DNA of 64,000 nt from NCBI GenBank assembly GCA_041685045.1, contig JAWLGP010000002.1, positions 1 to 64,000 of the forward strand, read 5' to 3'. The notes beneath the pieces were generated by a model, which saw only the letters and a list, made by a program, of their open reading frames with translations, was not told the origin of the DNA and ran no database searches. The translations under genes and the position numbers were made by a program. Of this stretch, positions 9,664-19,430 are shown in pieces (position 1 is the stretch's first letter; every line of letters starts with the position of its first letter). This DNA comes from Thiohalomonas sp041685045 (GTDB taxonomy: Bacteria > Pseudomonadota > Gammaproteobacteria > Thiohalomonadales > Thiohalomonadaceae).

Positions 9664-9683
9664 ATTTCAGTTAGAACCGAAAT
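9664..9683. promoter_or_regulatory. Operator-like palindrome upstream of GbsR/MarR gene
   Basis: ATTTCAGTTAGAACCGAAAT, centred about 30 bp upstream of the regulator's start codon, the usual place for an autoregulatory operator. Its near-copy at 9077-9096 strengthens the call. Confidence 0.5.
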
Positions 9684-9952
9684 AATGCAAGGGAGGATGA
9701 AAGTCAACCCTGCCGTTCCTCTTCCGGAGCAGGCCGCCGCCAACACCAAAGGTCCCGCGGCCCAGGGCGGTGCCCGTAGCCTGAATAGGGGTGATGCAGC
9801 TATTCGACGGCACAGCGGGCCGTTGGCTAACCTTGGCTTTGATGAGGGGGAGTCTCTTGGCCCGGCGGGGAGGCTACAAAGTGGGAGAAGGGGGGAGGGA
9901 CTGGCCAGGTCGCCTCACCGGATGAGGCGGTTGATCCGAACTGGAGGCGATC

Positions 9953-10963
9953 ATGTCCAAGTTTTCGTTGGACGCGTTGCAGCGGTGCGTTTTCCCGTTT
10001 ATCGCGAGCGATGATGCCGATGTAGTCCTGGGTGCGAGTTTTGGCGAGGATGTGGCCCTGACGCGGGTCGGCGGCGACCTGTTGGTCACTCATCTGGATC
10101 CCATTGTGGGCGCCGTCGAAAACATCGGTTGGCTTGCGGTCCATGTGGCGTGCAACGATATCGCGACCACCGGCATCCGGCCCCGCTGGATATTGCTCCT
10201 GGTGCTGGTCCCTCGGCCGGATGACGAGGCGCTCGTGAGCCGGATCATGCAAGACGCGGGTCGGGCCGCCCGCGAGGTGGGCGTGTCAATCATCGGCGGC
10301 CATACAGGATATTCCGCCAGTCTCGCGCGGCCGCTGGTGGCCGTGACCGCGCTGGGGAAAGCGGAAGGGCGCTCGCCGTTGCGAACCCGTGGTGCCCAGA
10401 TCGGTGATCAGGTGCTCGTGACCAAGGGGATCGCCATCGAGGGCACCGCCATCCTGGCTCACGACTTTGCCGATGTGGCGCGCGAGCGAGGGCTGAATGA
10501 CCGGGATCTGGATGAGGCGCGGCAGCTCATGGCCCAGGTCAGCGTTGTTCCTGAGGCCATCGCCATCGCCGCCCGGGGCGCGACGGCGATGCACGATGTG
10601 ACACGGGGCGGATTGATGGAAACGCTCCTGGAGTTGGCGGCACTGTCGGAGGTGGCCATTGAGCTGGACGCGTCGTTGTTGCCGGTGCCGCCTGTCGTCG
10701 CACGCTTCGCCGAGGCGTTCGAGTTCGACCCGCTCTGGATGATCTCCTCGGGGACCCTGGTCGCGACCGTGCCGCCCGGGCGTGTGGCGGAAGTGAGTCG
10801 TGCGCTGCGGGAAGCCGGAACACCGTTCGCTTTTGCAGGCAGGGTGACCGAGGGCGCCGGCGTTCGACTACGCCAAAACGGTGCGACCACACTCTTCAGC
10901 GAAATCCGCTGCGAAACGGACGAATTGGCGCGGATGTGGGAACTCTACCCTCGGGAGGGGTAG
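9953..10963 (+). CDS. AIR-synthase family protein (HypE-like)
   Basis: A 336-residue protein of the AIR synthase/HypE superfamily: N-terminal ATP-binding half with GEDVALTRVGGDLLVTHLDPI and the VACNDIATTG motif, then the GVSIIGGHTGYS segment, and a C-terminal half with ATAMHDVTRGGLMETLLELA and an LWMISSGTLVATVP strand. These are the conserved HypE positions, but no hydrogenase genes are near and the HypE C-terminal Cys is absent (the protein ends WELYPREG), so it is a paralogue of unknown substrate rather than a hydrogenase maturation factor. It converges with gpmI, 21 bp apart. Confidence 0.85.
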   Translation: MSKFSLDALQRCVFPFIASDDADVVLGASFGEDVALTRVGGDLLVTHLDPIVGAVENIGWLAVHVACNDIATTGIRPRWILLLVLVPRPDDEALVSRIMQDAGRAAREVGVSIIGGHTGYSASLARPLVAVTALGKAEGRSPLRTRGAQIGDQVLVTKGIAIEGTAILAHDFADVARERGLNDRDLDEARQLMAQVSVVPEAIAIAARGATAMHDVTRGGLMETLLELAALSEVAIELDASLLPVPPVVARFAEAFEFDPLWMISSGTLVATVPPGRVAEVSRALREAGTPFAFAGRVTEGAGVRLRQNGATTLFSEIRCETDELARMWELYPREG

Positions 10964-10984
10964 GAACGGTGGTGCATGGGCTGC

Positions 10985-12529
10985 TCACCTCCTGGGCGAG
11001 AGCAGCAACGAGTCGCACTTCATCAGCGGCGGCTTGGGCAACCCCATCAGGTGCAGCACGGTCGGGGCGATATTGCCGAGTCCACCGGCGGTGGAGAGGT
11101 GCCAGTCGGTGGGGTCGATGATCAGGCAGGGGACCGGGTACTCGGTGTGCTGCGTGTGCGGTGCCAGGGTGACCGGGTCGACCAGTTGCTCACAGTTGCC
11201 GTGGTCGGCGGTGAGGATGACCGAGTAGCCCTGGGCCACGGCGGCATCCAGCACCCGGCCGACCTCGGTATCCAGCACCTCTATCGCGCGGACCACCGCC
11301 TCGCGGATGGCGGTGTGCCCCACCATGTCGCCGTTGGCGAAATTCACCAGGATGAAGGCATACCGGTCGGCGTTGAGCGCCTCGACAACCGCGTCGGCCA
11401 GCTCGGGGGCGCTCATCTCCGGCTTGAGGTCGTAGGTGGCGACCTTCGGGGAGGGGATGATGATGTGCTCCTCTCCGGCGAGGGCCTCGGCCCTGCCGCC
11501 GTTGAAGAAGTAGGTGACATGGGCGGCCTTTTCGGTTTCGGCGCAGTGCAGCTGCCTCAGACCGGCCTCGCTGATCACCTGGCCCAGGGTCACCCCGGGC
11601 CGCTCCGGGGTGAAGGCGTACGGCAGGCCGAACCGCTTGTCGTACTCCATCATGCAACTGACCCCGATCGGCTCGAAGCCGGTCCGGGAGAAGTCCTCAA
11701 AGCCGGGCATGGCCAGGGCGGCGACGATCTGGCGCGGACGGTCCTTGCGAAAGTTGAAGCTGATGGCCCGGTCGCCGGCCTCGATGGGCTGCCAGGGCGG
11801 CAGGACCGCCGGCTTGATGAACTCGTCGGTCTGCCCGGCGGCGTAGGCCGTCTCGATCGCCTCGGCCGCGCTCCCGGCGCGGTGACCCTCGCCCCGGACC
11901 ATCGCCCGCCAGGCCATTTCGGTGCGGTCCCAGCGCTGGTCGCGGTCCATGGCGAAGTAGCGTCCGCTGATGGTGGCGATGCTGCCCTGTGCCTTGGCGA
12001 GCGCGTTCTCGACATCGTCCAGGCAGCCGCGGGCCGACTGGGGTGCGGTATCTCGCCCGTCGGTGAACATGTGCAGCAAGGGTCGTGCGCCGCGGCGGTG
12101 GCACAGCTCGATCAGGGCAAGCAGGTGGCGCAGGTGACTGTGTACGCCGCCGGTCGACACCAGGCCGAAAAGATGCACCGGGCGGTGTGAGGCAACGGAG
12201 GTGTCGATCGCGTCCAACAGAACCGGGTTCTGGAAAAAGCTGCCGTCGGCGATGGCGTCGTCGATCAGCACCAGGTCCTGGCGAACGATGGTGCCGCAGC
12301 CGAGGGTGGTGTGGCCCACCTCCGAATTGCCCATCTGCCCGTCGGGCAGGCCGACGGCGTGGCCGGAGGCCTGAATTACGGTATGCCTGTAGCGTGCGAA
12401 GTAGGCATCGAACCGCGGCGTGTTCGCCAACGCAACGGCGTTGTCGAGCTTGGCGGGGTTGACTCCGACGCCGTCCAGAATGACGAGCAGCACCGGCCGC
12501 CGTGGGGCGCCATGGTCGTCATTGCCCAT
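10985..12529 (-). CDS. gpmI: 2,3-bisphosphoglycerate-independent phosphoglycerate mutase
   Basis: A 514-residue metalloenzyme of the alkaline-phosphatase superfamily that interconverts 3- and 2-phosphoglycerate in glycolysis/gluconeogenesis. Visible family hallmarks: VLLVILDGVGVNP near the N-terminus (first metal Asp), QMGNSEVGHTTLGCG containing the catalytic Ser, TDGRDTAPQS, FNFRKDRPRQI, and the C-terminal metal site ILTADHGNCEQ followed by PHTQHT. Length matches the family (about 510). ATG at 12529 chosen; a GTG lies one codon upstream. Ends 21 bp from the convergent AIR-synthase family gene. Confidence 0.95.
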   Translation of the reverse strand: MGNDDHGAPRRPVLLVILDGVGVNPAKLDNAVALANTPRFDAYFARYRHTVIQASGHAVGLPDGQMGNSEVGHTTLGCGTIVRQDLVLIDDAIADGSFFQNPVLLDAIDTSVASHRPVHLFGLVSTGGVHSHLRHLLALIELCHRRGARPLLHMFTDGRDTAPQSARGCLDDVENALAKAQGSIATISGRYFAMDRDQRWDRTEMAWRAMVRGEGHRAGSAAEAIETAYAAGQTDEFIKPAVLPPWQPIEAGDRAISFNFRKDRPRQIVAALAMPGFEDFSRTGFEPIGVSCMMEYDKRFGLPYAFTPERPGVTLGQVISEAGLRQLHCAETEKAAHVTYFFNGGRAEALAGEEHIIIPSPKVATYDLKPEMSAPELADAVVEALNADRYAFILVNFANGDMVGHTAIREAVVRAIEVLDTEVGRVLDAAVAQGYSVILTADHGNCEQLVDPVTLAPHTQHTEYPVPCLIIDPTDWHLSTAGGLGNIAPTVLHLMGLPKPPLMKCDSLLLSPRR

Positions 12530-12593
12530 CACCAGTTCTCCACAAGGAAGTGTCGCAAAGCGTGCTGGCCGACCGGGGGCTGGCGTGCGAGTC

Positions 12594-13367
12594 TCACATC
12601 CCCGCCAAAAGCATCCATACGCCGGCCACTATAAAGATCACGCCCGCGGTCCGCCCGATGATCACCCCGCCCGGGGCGACCTTTTCCACCAGCATGAAAA
12701 CGGCCAGCACGGCGGTCCACAGCAGGTTCATGGCGCCCGCCACGAACATGAGCGCCATGATGGCCCAGCAACAGCCGGCGCAGTAAGCCCCGTGCTTCAG
12801 CCCCATGACCAGGGCGCCGCGGCGTCCGTCGCGCCACTCGGTCATCAGGAATGAAAGCGGCGTTCGGCAGTGGGACAGACAGGCGTATTTCCACGGTGTC
12901 CACTGAAACACCCCGGCGGTGATGAAGAGCAGTCCGCCGATGGCCGGTGTGGTGCGCAGCCACAGTGGAGAGAGCAGCGAGGCCGAGTGCAGCGCCCACT
13001 GCGCCACCACGGCCAGGGCACTGTAGCCGCTCCAGACCAGCAGGTACCCGAGAACGAAGACGGCGGTGGGGACAAGCGATCCCTCGCCCGACCGAAGGCG
13101 TCGGTTGGTGGTGGAAAACATCAGGATCATGGGGGAGGCGGTGGGGATCATCATTCCGACCATCATCACGTTCCACATGAAAAAGGCGATGAGCGCGTCC
13201 GACATGCTCCACGCTGCGACCATCGGGGTTACACAGAAGGCGCCGTCGGTCAGAATCGCCAGCGACGGCGACATGGCGTAGAGATGGGTCCACGCCAGGA
13301 TCGTGATGGCCGCCAAGGCGGCGATCACGATCCCCCGATCCCGTCTGAAGACGGCGTCGACGTTCAT
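12594..13367 (-). CDS. DUF2182 integral membrane protein
   Basis: A 257-residue protein with about seven hydrophobic segments and the DUF2182 signatures MMVGMMIPTASPMILMF (Met-rich) and LKHGAYCAGCCWAIMAL. The Met/Cys/His-rich motifs suggest metal handling, but the family has no established activity. It is translated 22 bp after the DUF1326 gene on the same strand; these two families almost always occur as a pair, so they likely form one membrane-associated system. Start at 13367 (MNVDAVFRRD) gives the usual length; longer extensions run into the upstream gene. Confidence 0.85.
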   Translation of the reverse strand: MNVDAVFRRDRGIVIAALAAITILAWTHLYAMSPSLAILTDGAFCVTPMVAAWSMSDALIAFFMWNVMMVGMMIPTASPMILMFSTTNRRLRSGEGSLVPTAVFVLGYLLVWSGYSALAVVAQWALHSASLLSPLWLRTTPAIGGLLFITAGVFQWTPWKYACLSHCRTPLSFLMTEWRDGRRGALVMGLKHGAYCAGCCWAIMALMFVAGAMNLLWTAVLAVFMLVEKVAPGGVIIGRTAGVIFIVAGVWMLLAGM

Positions 13368-13389
13368 GCCTGAAGGCGACTGGCGCGCC

Positions 13390-13992
13390 TCAGGCGTTAT
13401 AGGCGAATGGCGAGTGGTACCCGTTCTCGCCCGCCAGATGCCAGTGCATGTCGTAGTCGTCGTAATCCAGCCGCTCGGATTTTGCCACCACGGTCGGGTA
13501 TCCCGGCGCGATGGACCAGGGCCGGCTGGTGATCGTGATCTCCTCGGCACCTTCCGTGCTCAGGTTGACGATCTCCGCTTCGGCAATGTTGGGGATCTTG
13601 AGGCTGCGGTGCCTGGCGTTGGTGTGGTATTCGATGGGGACGCTTTTTACCCCCAAAAACTCACCCACATGCGAGGCAAGCCGGCCCGGATGTCCGCCCA
13701 GATCACCCTTGAAGATACGGGTCAAGGCATCCCGTTGCTCCTCGGAGGCGCGTTGGTCCACGTAGAGCGCAGCTTTCCATTTCACCTCCATCATGTGACC
13801 CGGCGCGTAGGCTGCGAAGGCGACATTCAGACCGTCCAGAGCTACTCCGCCGCACTGACCCTGGTCGATGTGCCATCCGGCTAGCAGCGTACACTCCCCC
13901 TTGGTCGGTGCGCTGAGAAACGCGCAAGGGCACGCCGTGTCGCAGCTGCAGCTCTCGAAGTAGGTCCCACTGGCATTCCATTGAGTGGCCAT
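13390..13992 (-). CDS. DUF1326 domain protein
   Basis: A 200-residue protein with the DUF1326 N-terminal pattern ASGTYFESCSCDTACPCAF, a Cys cluster probably binding metal, then ECTLLAGWHIDQGQCGGVALDGLNVAF and a GGHPGRLASHVGEFLGV segment. Start at 13992 is preceded by GGAGGG. It is the first gene of a two-gene operon with the DUF2182 membrane protein. Function unknown; the cysteines and the membrane partner suggest a metal- or redox-related role. Confidence 0.85.
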   Translation of the reverse strand: MATQWNASGTYFESCSCDTACPCAFLSAPTKGECTLLAGWHIDQGQCGGVALDGLNVAFAAYAPGHMMEVKWKAALYVDQRASEEQRDALTRIFKGDLGGHPGRLASHVGEFLGVKSVPIEYHTNARHRSLKIPNIAEAEIVNLSTEGAEEITITSRPWSIAPGYPTVVAKSERLDYDDYDMHWHLAGENGYHSPFAYNA

Positions 13993-14186
13993 CTGCGTGC
14001 GCCCTCCTAAGTTTCTGAAGTACCGGGTGTCAGGTTCGAGCTTAGTGCGAGTGTAGCCGCCCCATCCCGCGGGGCAAATTCGCAAGAGAACGCCGCGAAG
14101 CGGCCTATGCTCAAGGGTACGGTGCCCCATCGCGGCGAGGGAAAGGGAGAGCCCTGCGCGGCCTCAGCCAACAGCGGAGCAATGCC

Positions 14187-15863
14187 ATGGAACGGCCCAA
14201 GCCAAGGGAACTGACGGTTCGCCCCCTCTGGATTCAGCACGCCCGGGGGACCGGCCCCGTGCGCACCCGCCGTCCGCTCTACGTGGACCTGCTCCCCCCC
14301 TGCAACAACGCCTGCCCTGCCGGGGAGAACATCCAGGGCTGGCTGGACCACGCCCGGGCGGGGGCCTACGAGAAGGCCTGGCGGGTCCTGATGGAAGACA
14401 ATCCGATGCCGTCGGTGCACGGGCGGGTCTGCTATCACCCCTGCGAAAATGCGTGCAACCGGAACCCGGTGGACAACGCCGTCAACATCCATGCGGTGGA
14501 ACGTTTTCTGGGGGATCTCGCCTCGCGGGAAGGGTGGCAGGTGGAGCCGGTGGCGCCGCCCAGCGGCCGCCGCGTCCTAGTGGTGGGCGCCGGTCCCAGC
14601 GGCCTCTCCGCCGCCTATCACCTCTGCCGCCTGGGCCACACGGTCGAGATCCGCGAGGCCGGTCCCCTGCCCGGCGGAATGATGCATTTCGGCATCCCCG
14701 CCTACCGTATGCCCCGCGACGAGCTGGAGCGGGAAGTGGCGCGCATCGAGGCCATGGGGGTGACCATCACCCTCAATCACAAGGTGGAGGACGTGCTGGC
14801 GGAAAAGGCGGAGGGCGGGTTCGATGCCGTCTTTCTCGCCATCGGCGCGCAACTGGGCAAGCGGGTGGACATCCCGGTCTGGGACGCCGGCCGGATGCTC
14901 GACGCGGTCAGCTTCCTGCGCGATGCGGCCACCGGGCAGGCGCCGGCATTGGGGCGGCGTGTCGCCGTCTACGGCGCGGGGAACACGGCCATGGACGTGG
15001 CGCGTACCGCCCGGCGGCTCGGCGCCGAGGAGGCGCTGATCGTCTTTCGCCGCGGCCCGGAGCAGATGACCGCCCACCCCTTCGAGGCGGAGCAGGCGAT
15101 GGAGGAGGGGGTCAAGCTCAACTGGCTGCGCGCCATCACGGCCTTCGAGGAGGGCAAACTCCAGGTCGAGGTGATAAAGCTGGACGAGCAGGGCTACCCG
15201 CAGCCCACCGGCCAGGTCGAAACCCTGGAAGCGGACTCCCTGATCCTGGCGCTGGGGCAACGGACCGACGCGACCTTCCTGCAGGGGGTGCCGGGCGTCG
15301 AGTTCACCGCCGACGGCACCGTGGTCGTGGGCGAGGACCTGATGACCGGCCACCCGGGCCTGTTTGCCGGCGGCGACATGGTGCCCGGCGATCGCACCGT
15401 CACCTCGGCGGTCGGGCACGGCAAAAAGGCGGCGCGGCACATTGATGCCTTCCTCCACGGCACCCGCTACGAAAAGCCGCCCAAACACCCGCTGATCGGC
15501 TTCGAGGGGCTGCACATCGGCTTCCTGACCGATGCCGAACAGCGTAGGCAGGGCATCGTCGACCCGGCGCAGCGGCGCTTCGGCTTCGAGGAGATTGCCC
15601 AGGGTCTGAGCGAGGCGGAGGCGGCCTATGAGGCCAAGCGCTGCTTCTCCTGCGGCAACTGTTTCGAGTGCGACGGCTGTTATGGGGCGTGTCCTGAGGA
15701 TGCCATCGTCAAGCTCGGTCCCGGCAAGCGCTATCGCTTCGACTTCACTCGGTGCACGGGGTGCGCGGTCTGCTTCGACTACTGCCCCTGCCACGCCATC
15801 GAGATGATCCCCGAACCAGGAGTCGACCATGGAACCGGAACCGACCAAGGTCACCACGCTTGA
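14187..15863 (+). CDS. NAD(P)-dependent oxidoreductase (glutamate synthase beta-like) fused to 2x[4Fe-4S] ferredoxin
   Basis: A 558-residue protein in three parts: an N-terminal Cys domain (LLPPCNNACPAGENIQ...CYHPCENACNR) of the glutamate-synthase-small-subunit type; two Rossmann domains (VLVVGAGPSGLSAAYHL for FAD, VAVYGAGNTAMDVAR for NAD(P)) and an LFAGGDMVPG FAD motif; and a C-terminal ferredoxin domain with CFSCGNCFECDGCYGACP and CTGCAVCFDYCPC. Such proteins pass electrons between NAD(P)H and ferredoxin or a partner enzyme. The stop overlaps the start of nifJ by 35 bp, so the likely partner is the pyruvate:ferredoxin oxidoreductase encoded next. Confidence 0.9.
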   Translation: MERPKPRELTVRPLWIQHARGTGPVRTRRPLYVDLLPPCNNACPAGENIQGWLDHARAGAYEKAWRVLMEDNPMPSVHGRVCYHPCENACNRNPVDNAVNIHAVERFLGDLASREGWQVEPVAPPSGRRVLVVGAGPSGLSAAYHLCRLGHTVEIREAGPLPGGMMHFGIPAYRMPRDELEREVARIEAMGVTITLNHKVEDVLAEKAEGGFDAVFLAIGAQLGKRVDIPVWDAGRMLDAVSFLRDAATGQAPALGRRVAVYGAGNTAMDVARTARRLGAEEALIVFRRGPEQMTAHPFEAEQAMEEGVKLNWLRAITAFEEGKLQVEVIKLDEQGYPQPTGQVETLEADSLILALGQRTDATFLQGVPGVEFTADGTVVVGEDLMTGHPGLFAGGDMVPGDRTVTSAVGHGKKAARHIDAFLHGTRYEKPPKHPLIGFEGLHIGFLTDAEQRRQGIVDPAQRRFGFEEIAQGLSEAEAAYEAKRCFSCGNCFECDGCYGACPEDAIVKLGPGKRYRFDFTRCTGCAVCFDYCPCHAIEMIPEPGVDHGTGTDQGHHA

Positions 15864-18800
15864 AGGCAACGAGGCGGTTGCCTACATCGCCTACCGCGTC
15901 AACGAGGTGTGTGCGATCTATCCCATCACGCCTTCCTCCACCATGGCGGAACTGGCCGACCAGTGGGCCTCCGAAGGCCGGCCCAACATCTGGGGCAATA
16001 TCCCGCTGGTGGCGGAGATGCAGAGCGAGGGCGGCGCCGCCGGCGCGGTACACGGCGCCTTGCAGACCGGGGCGCTGACCACCACCTTCACCGCGTCCCA
16101 GGGCCTGCTCCTGATGATCCCCAACATGTACAAGATCGCCGGTGAGCTGACGCCGACGGTGTTCCATGTGGCGGCGCGTTCCCTGGCGGCACAGGCCCTC
16201 TCCATCTTCGGGGATCACTCCGATGTGGCCGCAGTGCGCAACACCGGCTTCGCCCAACTGGCCTCCGCCTCGGTGCAGGAGGCGCACGATATGGCACTCA
16301 TCGCCCAGGCCGCCACCCTGGCCTCGCGGCTGCCGTTCGTGCATTTCTTCGACGGCTTCCGCACCTCCCACGAGGTCAACAAGCTCACCCTGATCGACGA
16401 CGAGCACATCCGTGCCATGATCGATGCCGAGGCGATCCGCGCCCACCGCGGCCGGGCCATGAATCCCGACCATCCGTTCGTGCGCGGCACGGCGCAGAAT
16501 CCGGACGTCTATTTCCAGGGCCGGGAGACGGTCAACCCCTTCTACGCCCGGCTGCCGGCGATCGTGCAGGAGAAGATGGATGCCTTGGCCGGATTGACCG
16601 GCCGCGCCTACCACCTGTTCGACTACCACGGCGACCCCGAGGCGGAGCGGGTGGCGGTGATCATGGGCTCCGGCGCCTACACCCTGCGCGAGACGGTGGC
16701 CGCCCTGAGGGCCGGCGGCGAGAAATGCGGCGTGGTCCACGTACGCCTGTGCCTGCCGTTTCCCGCCGATCATTTCCTGGCGGCCCTGCCGCCTACAGTC
16801 AAGGCCATCGCGGTGCTGGACCGCACCAAGCTGCCGGGGGCCACCGGTGAACCGCTGTACACCGATGTGGTGACGACGCTGAACGAGGCCTACACACAGG
16901 GCGAGCTGTCGGTCCTGCCGCGGGTGATCGGCGGCCGCTACGGCCTCTCGTCGAAGGAGTTCACGCCGGCCATGGCCAAGGGGGTGCTCGACGAACTGAA
17001 GAGGGAGCAACCGAAGAACCACTTCACAATCGGCATCGACGATGATGTCTCCCACACCAGCCTGGACTACGACGCCGGTTACGAGATCGAGCCGGACGAG
17101 GTGATCCGCGCCCTGTTCCTGGGCCTCGGCGCCGACGGCACGGTGGGGGCCAACAAGAACAGCATCAAGATCATCGGCGAGTCGACACCGCTGCATGCCC
17201 AGGGCTACTTCGTTTACGACTCCAAGAAGTCCGGCTCGCTCACCGTCTCCCACGTGCGCTTCGGCCCGAACCCAATCAACTCGCCCTATCTCATCCAGTC
17301 CGCCGGCTTCATCGGCTGCCACCAGTTCAACTTCATCGAGAAGATGGACGTTCTGGAGACCGCCCGCGACGGCGCCACGCTGCTGCTCAACAGCCCCTGG
17401 GGTCCCGATGAGGTATGGGACAGGCTGCCGCGGCGGGCGCAGCAGCAGATCATCGACAAGCACATTACCGTTTACGTGATCGACGCCTCGACGGTAGCCC
17501 GCGAGACCGGCATGGGCCGGCGCACCAACACCATCATGCAGACCTGCTTCTTCGCCATCTCCGGCGTACTGCCCCGGGACGAGGCCATCGCGCGGATCAA
17601 GGACTCCATCCGCAAGACCTACGGCAAGAAGGGCGAGGAGGTGGTGCAGAAGAACTTCGACGCGGTGGACCGCACGCTGGAGCAACTCTACCCGGTGACG
17701 ATCCCCGACCGGGTGACCAGCACCCTCGAAATGCCGCCGGTCGTCCCTGCGGAAGCGCCGGAGTTCGTGCAGAAGGTGACGGCCGCGATGATGGCCGGCA
17801 AGGGTGATGCGCTGCCGGTCTCCATGCTGCCCCTGGACGGCACCTACCCCTCCGGCACCACCCAGTGGGAGAAGCGGAACATCTCCGACTTCGTGCCGGT
17901 CTGGGAGCCGGAGATCTGCATTCAGTGCGGCAACTGCAGCATCGTCTGTCCCCACACCGTCATCCGCGCCAGGTTCTACAACGAGGCCCTGCTCGAAGGG
18001 GCGCCCGAGATGTTTCCCTCGGCACCCATCAACGCCCGCGGCTTTCCGGAGACCCGCTACACGCTGCAGGTCTACGTCGAGGATTGCACCGGCTGCGGGA
18101 TCTGCGTGGAGTCCTGTCCCGCCCGCAGCCTGCAGGAGAGTGGGGTCCGGGCGATCAACATGAAGCCCAAGGCCCCCGGCCTGGAGCAGGCGCGGGACAA
18201 CATCCGCTTCTTTGAGAAGCTCCCGATCAACGAACGCTCGCGGGTCGAATTCTCGACGGTGCGCGGCGCCCAGTTCCTGGAGCCGCTGTTCGAGTTCTCC
18301 GGCGCCTGCGCCGGCTGCGGGGAGACGCCCTACCTGCGGCTGCTCTCCCAGCTGTTCGGCGACCGTCTGGTGATCGCCAACGCCACCGGTTGCTCCTCCA
18401 TCTACGGCGGCAATCTGCCCACCACCCCCTGGCGGGCCAACGTGGAGGGGCGCGGTCCGGCGTGGTCCAACTCACTGTTCGAGGACAACGCCGAGTTCGG
18501 CTTCGGTTTTCGCCTCGCCGCCGACCAGCAGCTGGCCCTGGCCAGGCGCCTGGCGCGCGAACTCAAGGCGGAAATCGGCCCCGAACTGGTGTACGAGATA
18601 CTGGAGACGGACCAGAGCAGCGAGGCGCAGATTCGGTTGCAGCGCGGGCGCGTCGCGAAGTTGAAGGAGGCGCTAAGCGGAATCGACAGCGAGGCGGCGC
18701 GCACCCTGCTGTCGGTCGCCGATCATCTGGTGCGCCGCAGCATCTGGCTCGTCGGCGGTGACGGCTGGGCCTACGACATCGGCTCCGGCGGCCTGGACCA

Positions 18801-19419
18801 TGTTCTGGCCAGCGGGCGCGACATCAATGCGCTGGTGCTGGACACGGAGGTCTATTCCAACACCGGGGGCCAGATGTCCAAGGCCACCCCCATGGGCGCC
18901 GTCGCCAAGTTCGCCGCCGCCGGCAAAGCGGTGACGAAGAAGGACCTGGCCTTGCAGGCGATCTCCTACGGCAATGTCTACGTGGCCCGTATCGCCATGG
19001 GCGGCAATCCGCAGCAGGCGTTGCTGGCACTGCGGGAGGCGGAGGCCTACCCGGGGCCGTCGCTGATCCTTGCCTACAGTCACTGCATCGCCCACGGGTT
19101 CGACCTGCGCTACGGCATGAAGCAGCAGGAATTGGCAGTGGACAGCGGGCACTGGCCCCTGCTGCGGTACAACCCCGCACTGCGGGGAGCGGACAGGAAT
19201 CCCTTCGTGCTCGACTCGCCCCGTCCGCGCATCCCGCTGAAGGAATACGCACTGAACGAATTGCGCTACGGGATGCTGGCCCGGGCCCATCCGGCCAAGA
19301 GCGAACGGCTGATGGCGCTGGCCCAGGAGGCGGTGGACCGGAAGTGGGAGACCTACGAGGCGATGGCCAGTCAGGGCAGCCACTTCGACCCATCGCGAGC
19401 GCCAAGGCATAGACGATAG
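15829..19419 (+). CDS. nifJ: Pyruvate:ferredoxin (flavodoxin) oxidoreductase
   Basis: A 1196-residue single-chain enzyme that oxidises pyruvate with CoA to acetyl-CoA and CO2, reducing ferredoxin or flavodoxin (reversible). Domain order is that of NifJ: N-terminal CAIYPITPSSTMAE, a gamma domain with ESTPLHAQGYFVYDSKKSG, two [4Fe-4S] motifs near residues 697 (CIQCGNCSIVCP) and 754 (CTGCGICVESCP), then GACAGCGETPYLRLL and the thiamine-diphosphate motif GDGWAYDIGSGGLDHV near 977. Full family length. Translationally coupled to the upstream NAD(P)/ferredoxin protein and followed 11 bp later by a dihydroorotate-dehydrogenase-like gene. Confidence 0.95.
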   Translation: MEPEPTKVTTLEGNEAVAYIAYRVNEVCAIYPITPSSTMAELADQWASEGRPNIWGNIPLVAEMQSEGGAAGAVHGALQTGALTTTFTASQGLLLMIPNMYKIAGELTPTVFHVAARSLAAQALSIFGDHSDVAAVRNTGFAQLASASVQEAHDMALIAQAATLASRLPFVHFFDGFRTSHEVNKLTLIDDEHIRAMIDAEAIRAHRGRAMNPDHPFVRGTAQNPDVYFQGRETVNPFYARLPAIVQEKMDALAGLTGRAYHLFDYHGDPEAERVAVIMGSGAYTLRETVAALRAGGEKCGVVHVRLCLPFPADHFLAALPPTVKAIAVLDRTKLPGATGEPLYTDVVTTLNEAYTQGELSVLPRVIGGRYGLSSKEFTPAMAKGVLDELKREQPKNHFTIGIDDDVSHTSLDYDAGYEIEPDEVIRALFLGLGADGTVGANKNSIKIIGESTPLHAQGYFVYDSKKSGSLTVSHVRFGPNPINSPYLIQSAGFIGCHQFNFIEKMDVLETARDGATLLLNSPWGPDEVWDRLPRRAQQQIIDKHITVYVIDASTVARETGMGRRTNTIMQTCFFAISGVLPRDEAIARIKDSIRKTYGKKGEEVVQKNFDAVDRTLEQLYPVTIPDRVTSTLEMPPVVPAEAPEFVQKVTAAMMAGKGDALPVSMLPLDGTYPSGTTQWEKRNISDFVPVWEPEICIQCGNCSIVCPHTVIRARFYNEALLEGAPEMFPSAPINARGFPETRYTLQVYVEDCTGCGICVESCPARSLQESGVRAINMKPKAPGLEQARDNIRFFEKLPINERSRVEFSTVRGAQFLEPLFEFSGACAGCGETPYLRLLSQLFGDRLVIANATGCSSIYGGNLPTTPWRANVEGRGPAWSNSLFEDNAEFGFGFRLAADQQLALARRLARELKAEIGPELVYEILETDQSSEAQIRLQRGRVAKLKEALSGIDSEAARTLLSVADHLVRRSIWLVGGDGWAYDIGSGGLDHVLASGRDINALVLDTEVYSNTGGQMSKATPMGAVAKFAAAGKAVTKKDLALQAISYGNVYVARIAMGGNPQQALLALREAEAYPGPSLILAYSHCIAHGFDLRYGMKQQELAVDSGHWPLLRYNPALRGADRNPFVLDSPRPRIPLKEYALNELRYGMLARAHPAKSERLMALAQEAVDRKWETYEAMASQGSHFDPSRAPRHRR

Positions 19420-19430
19420 GAGAAGAAGCG

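Noticed and set aside
10976..12190. A long + strand open frame opposite gpmI
   Set aside because: The minus strand encodes an intact gpmI with all motifs; this frame has no family pattern.
15745..17955. A 736-codon open frame on the minus strand
   Set aside because: It is the shadow of nifJ in GC-rich DNA; the + strand has full NifJ domains.
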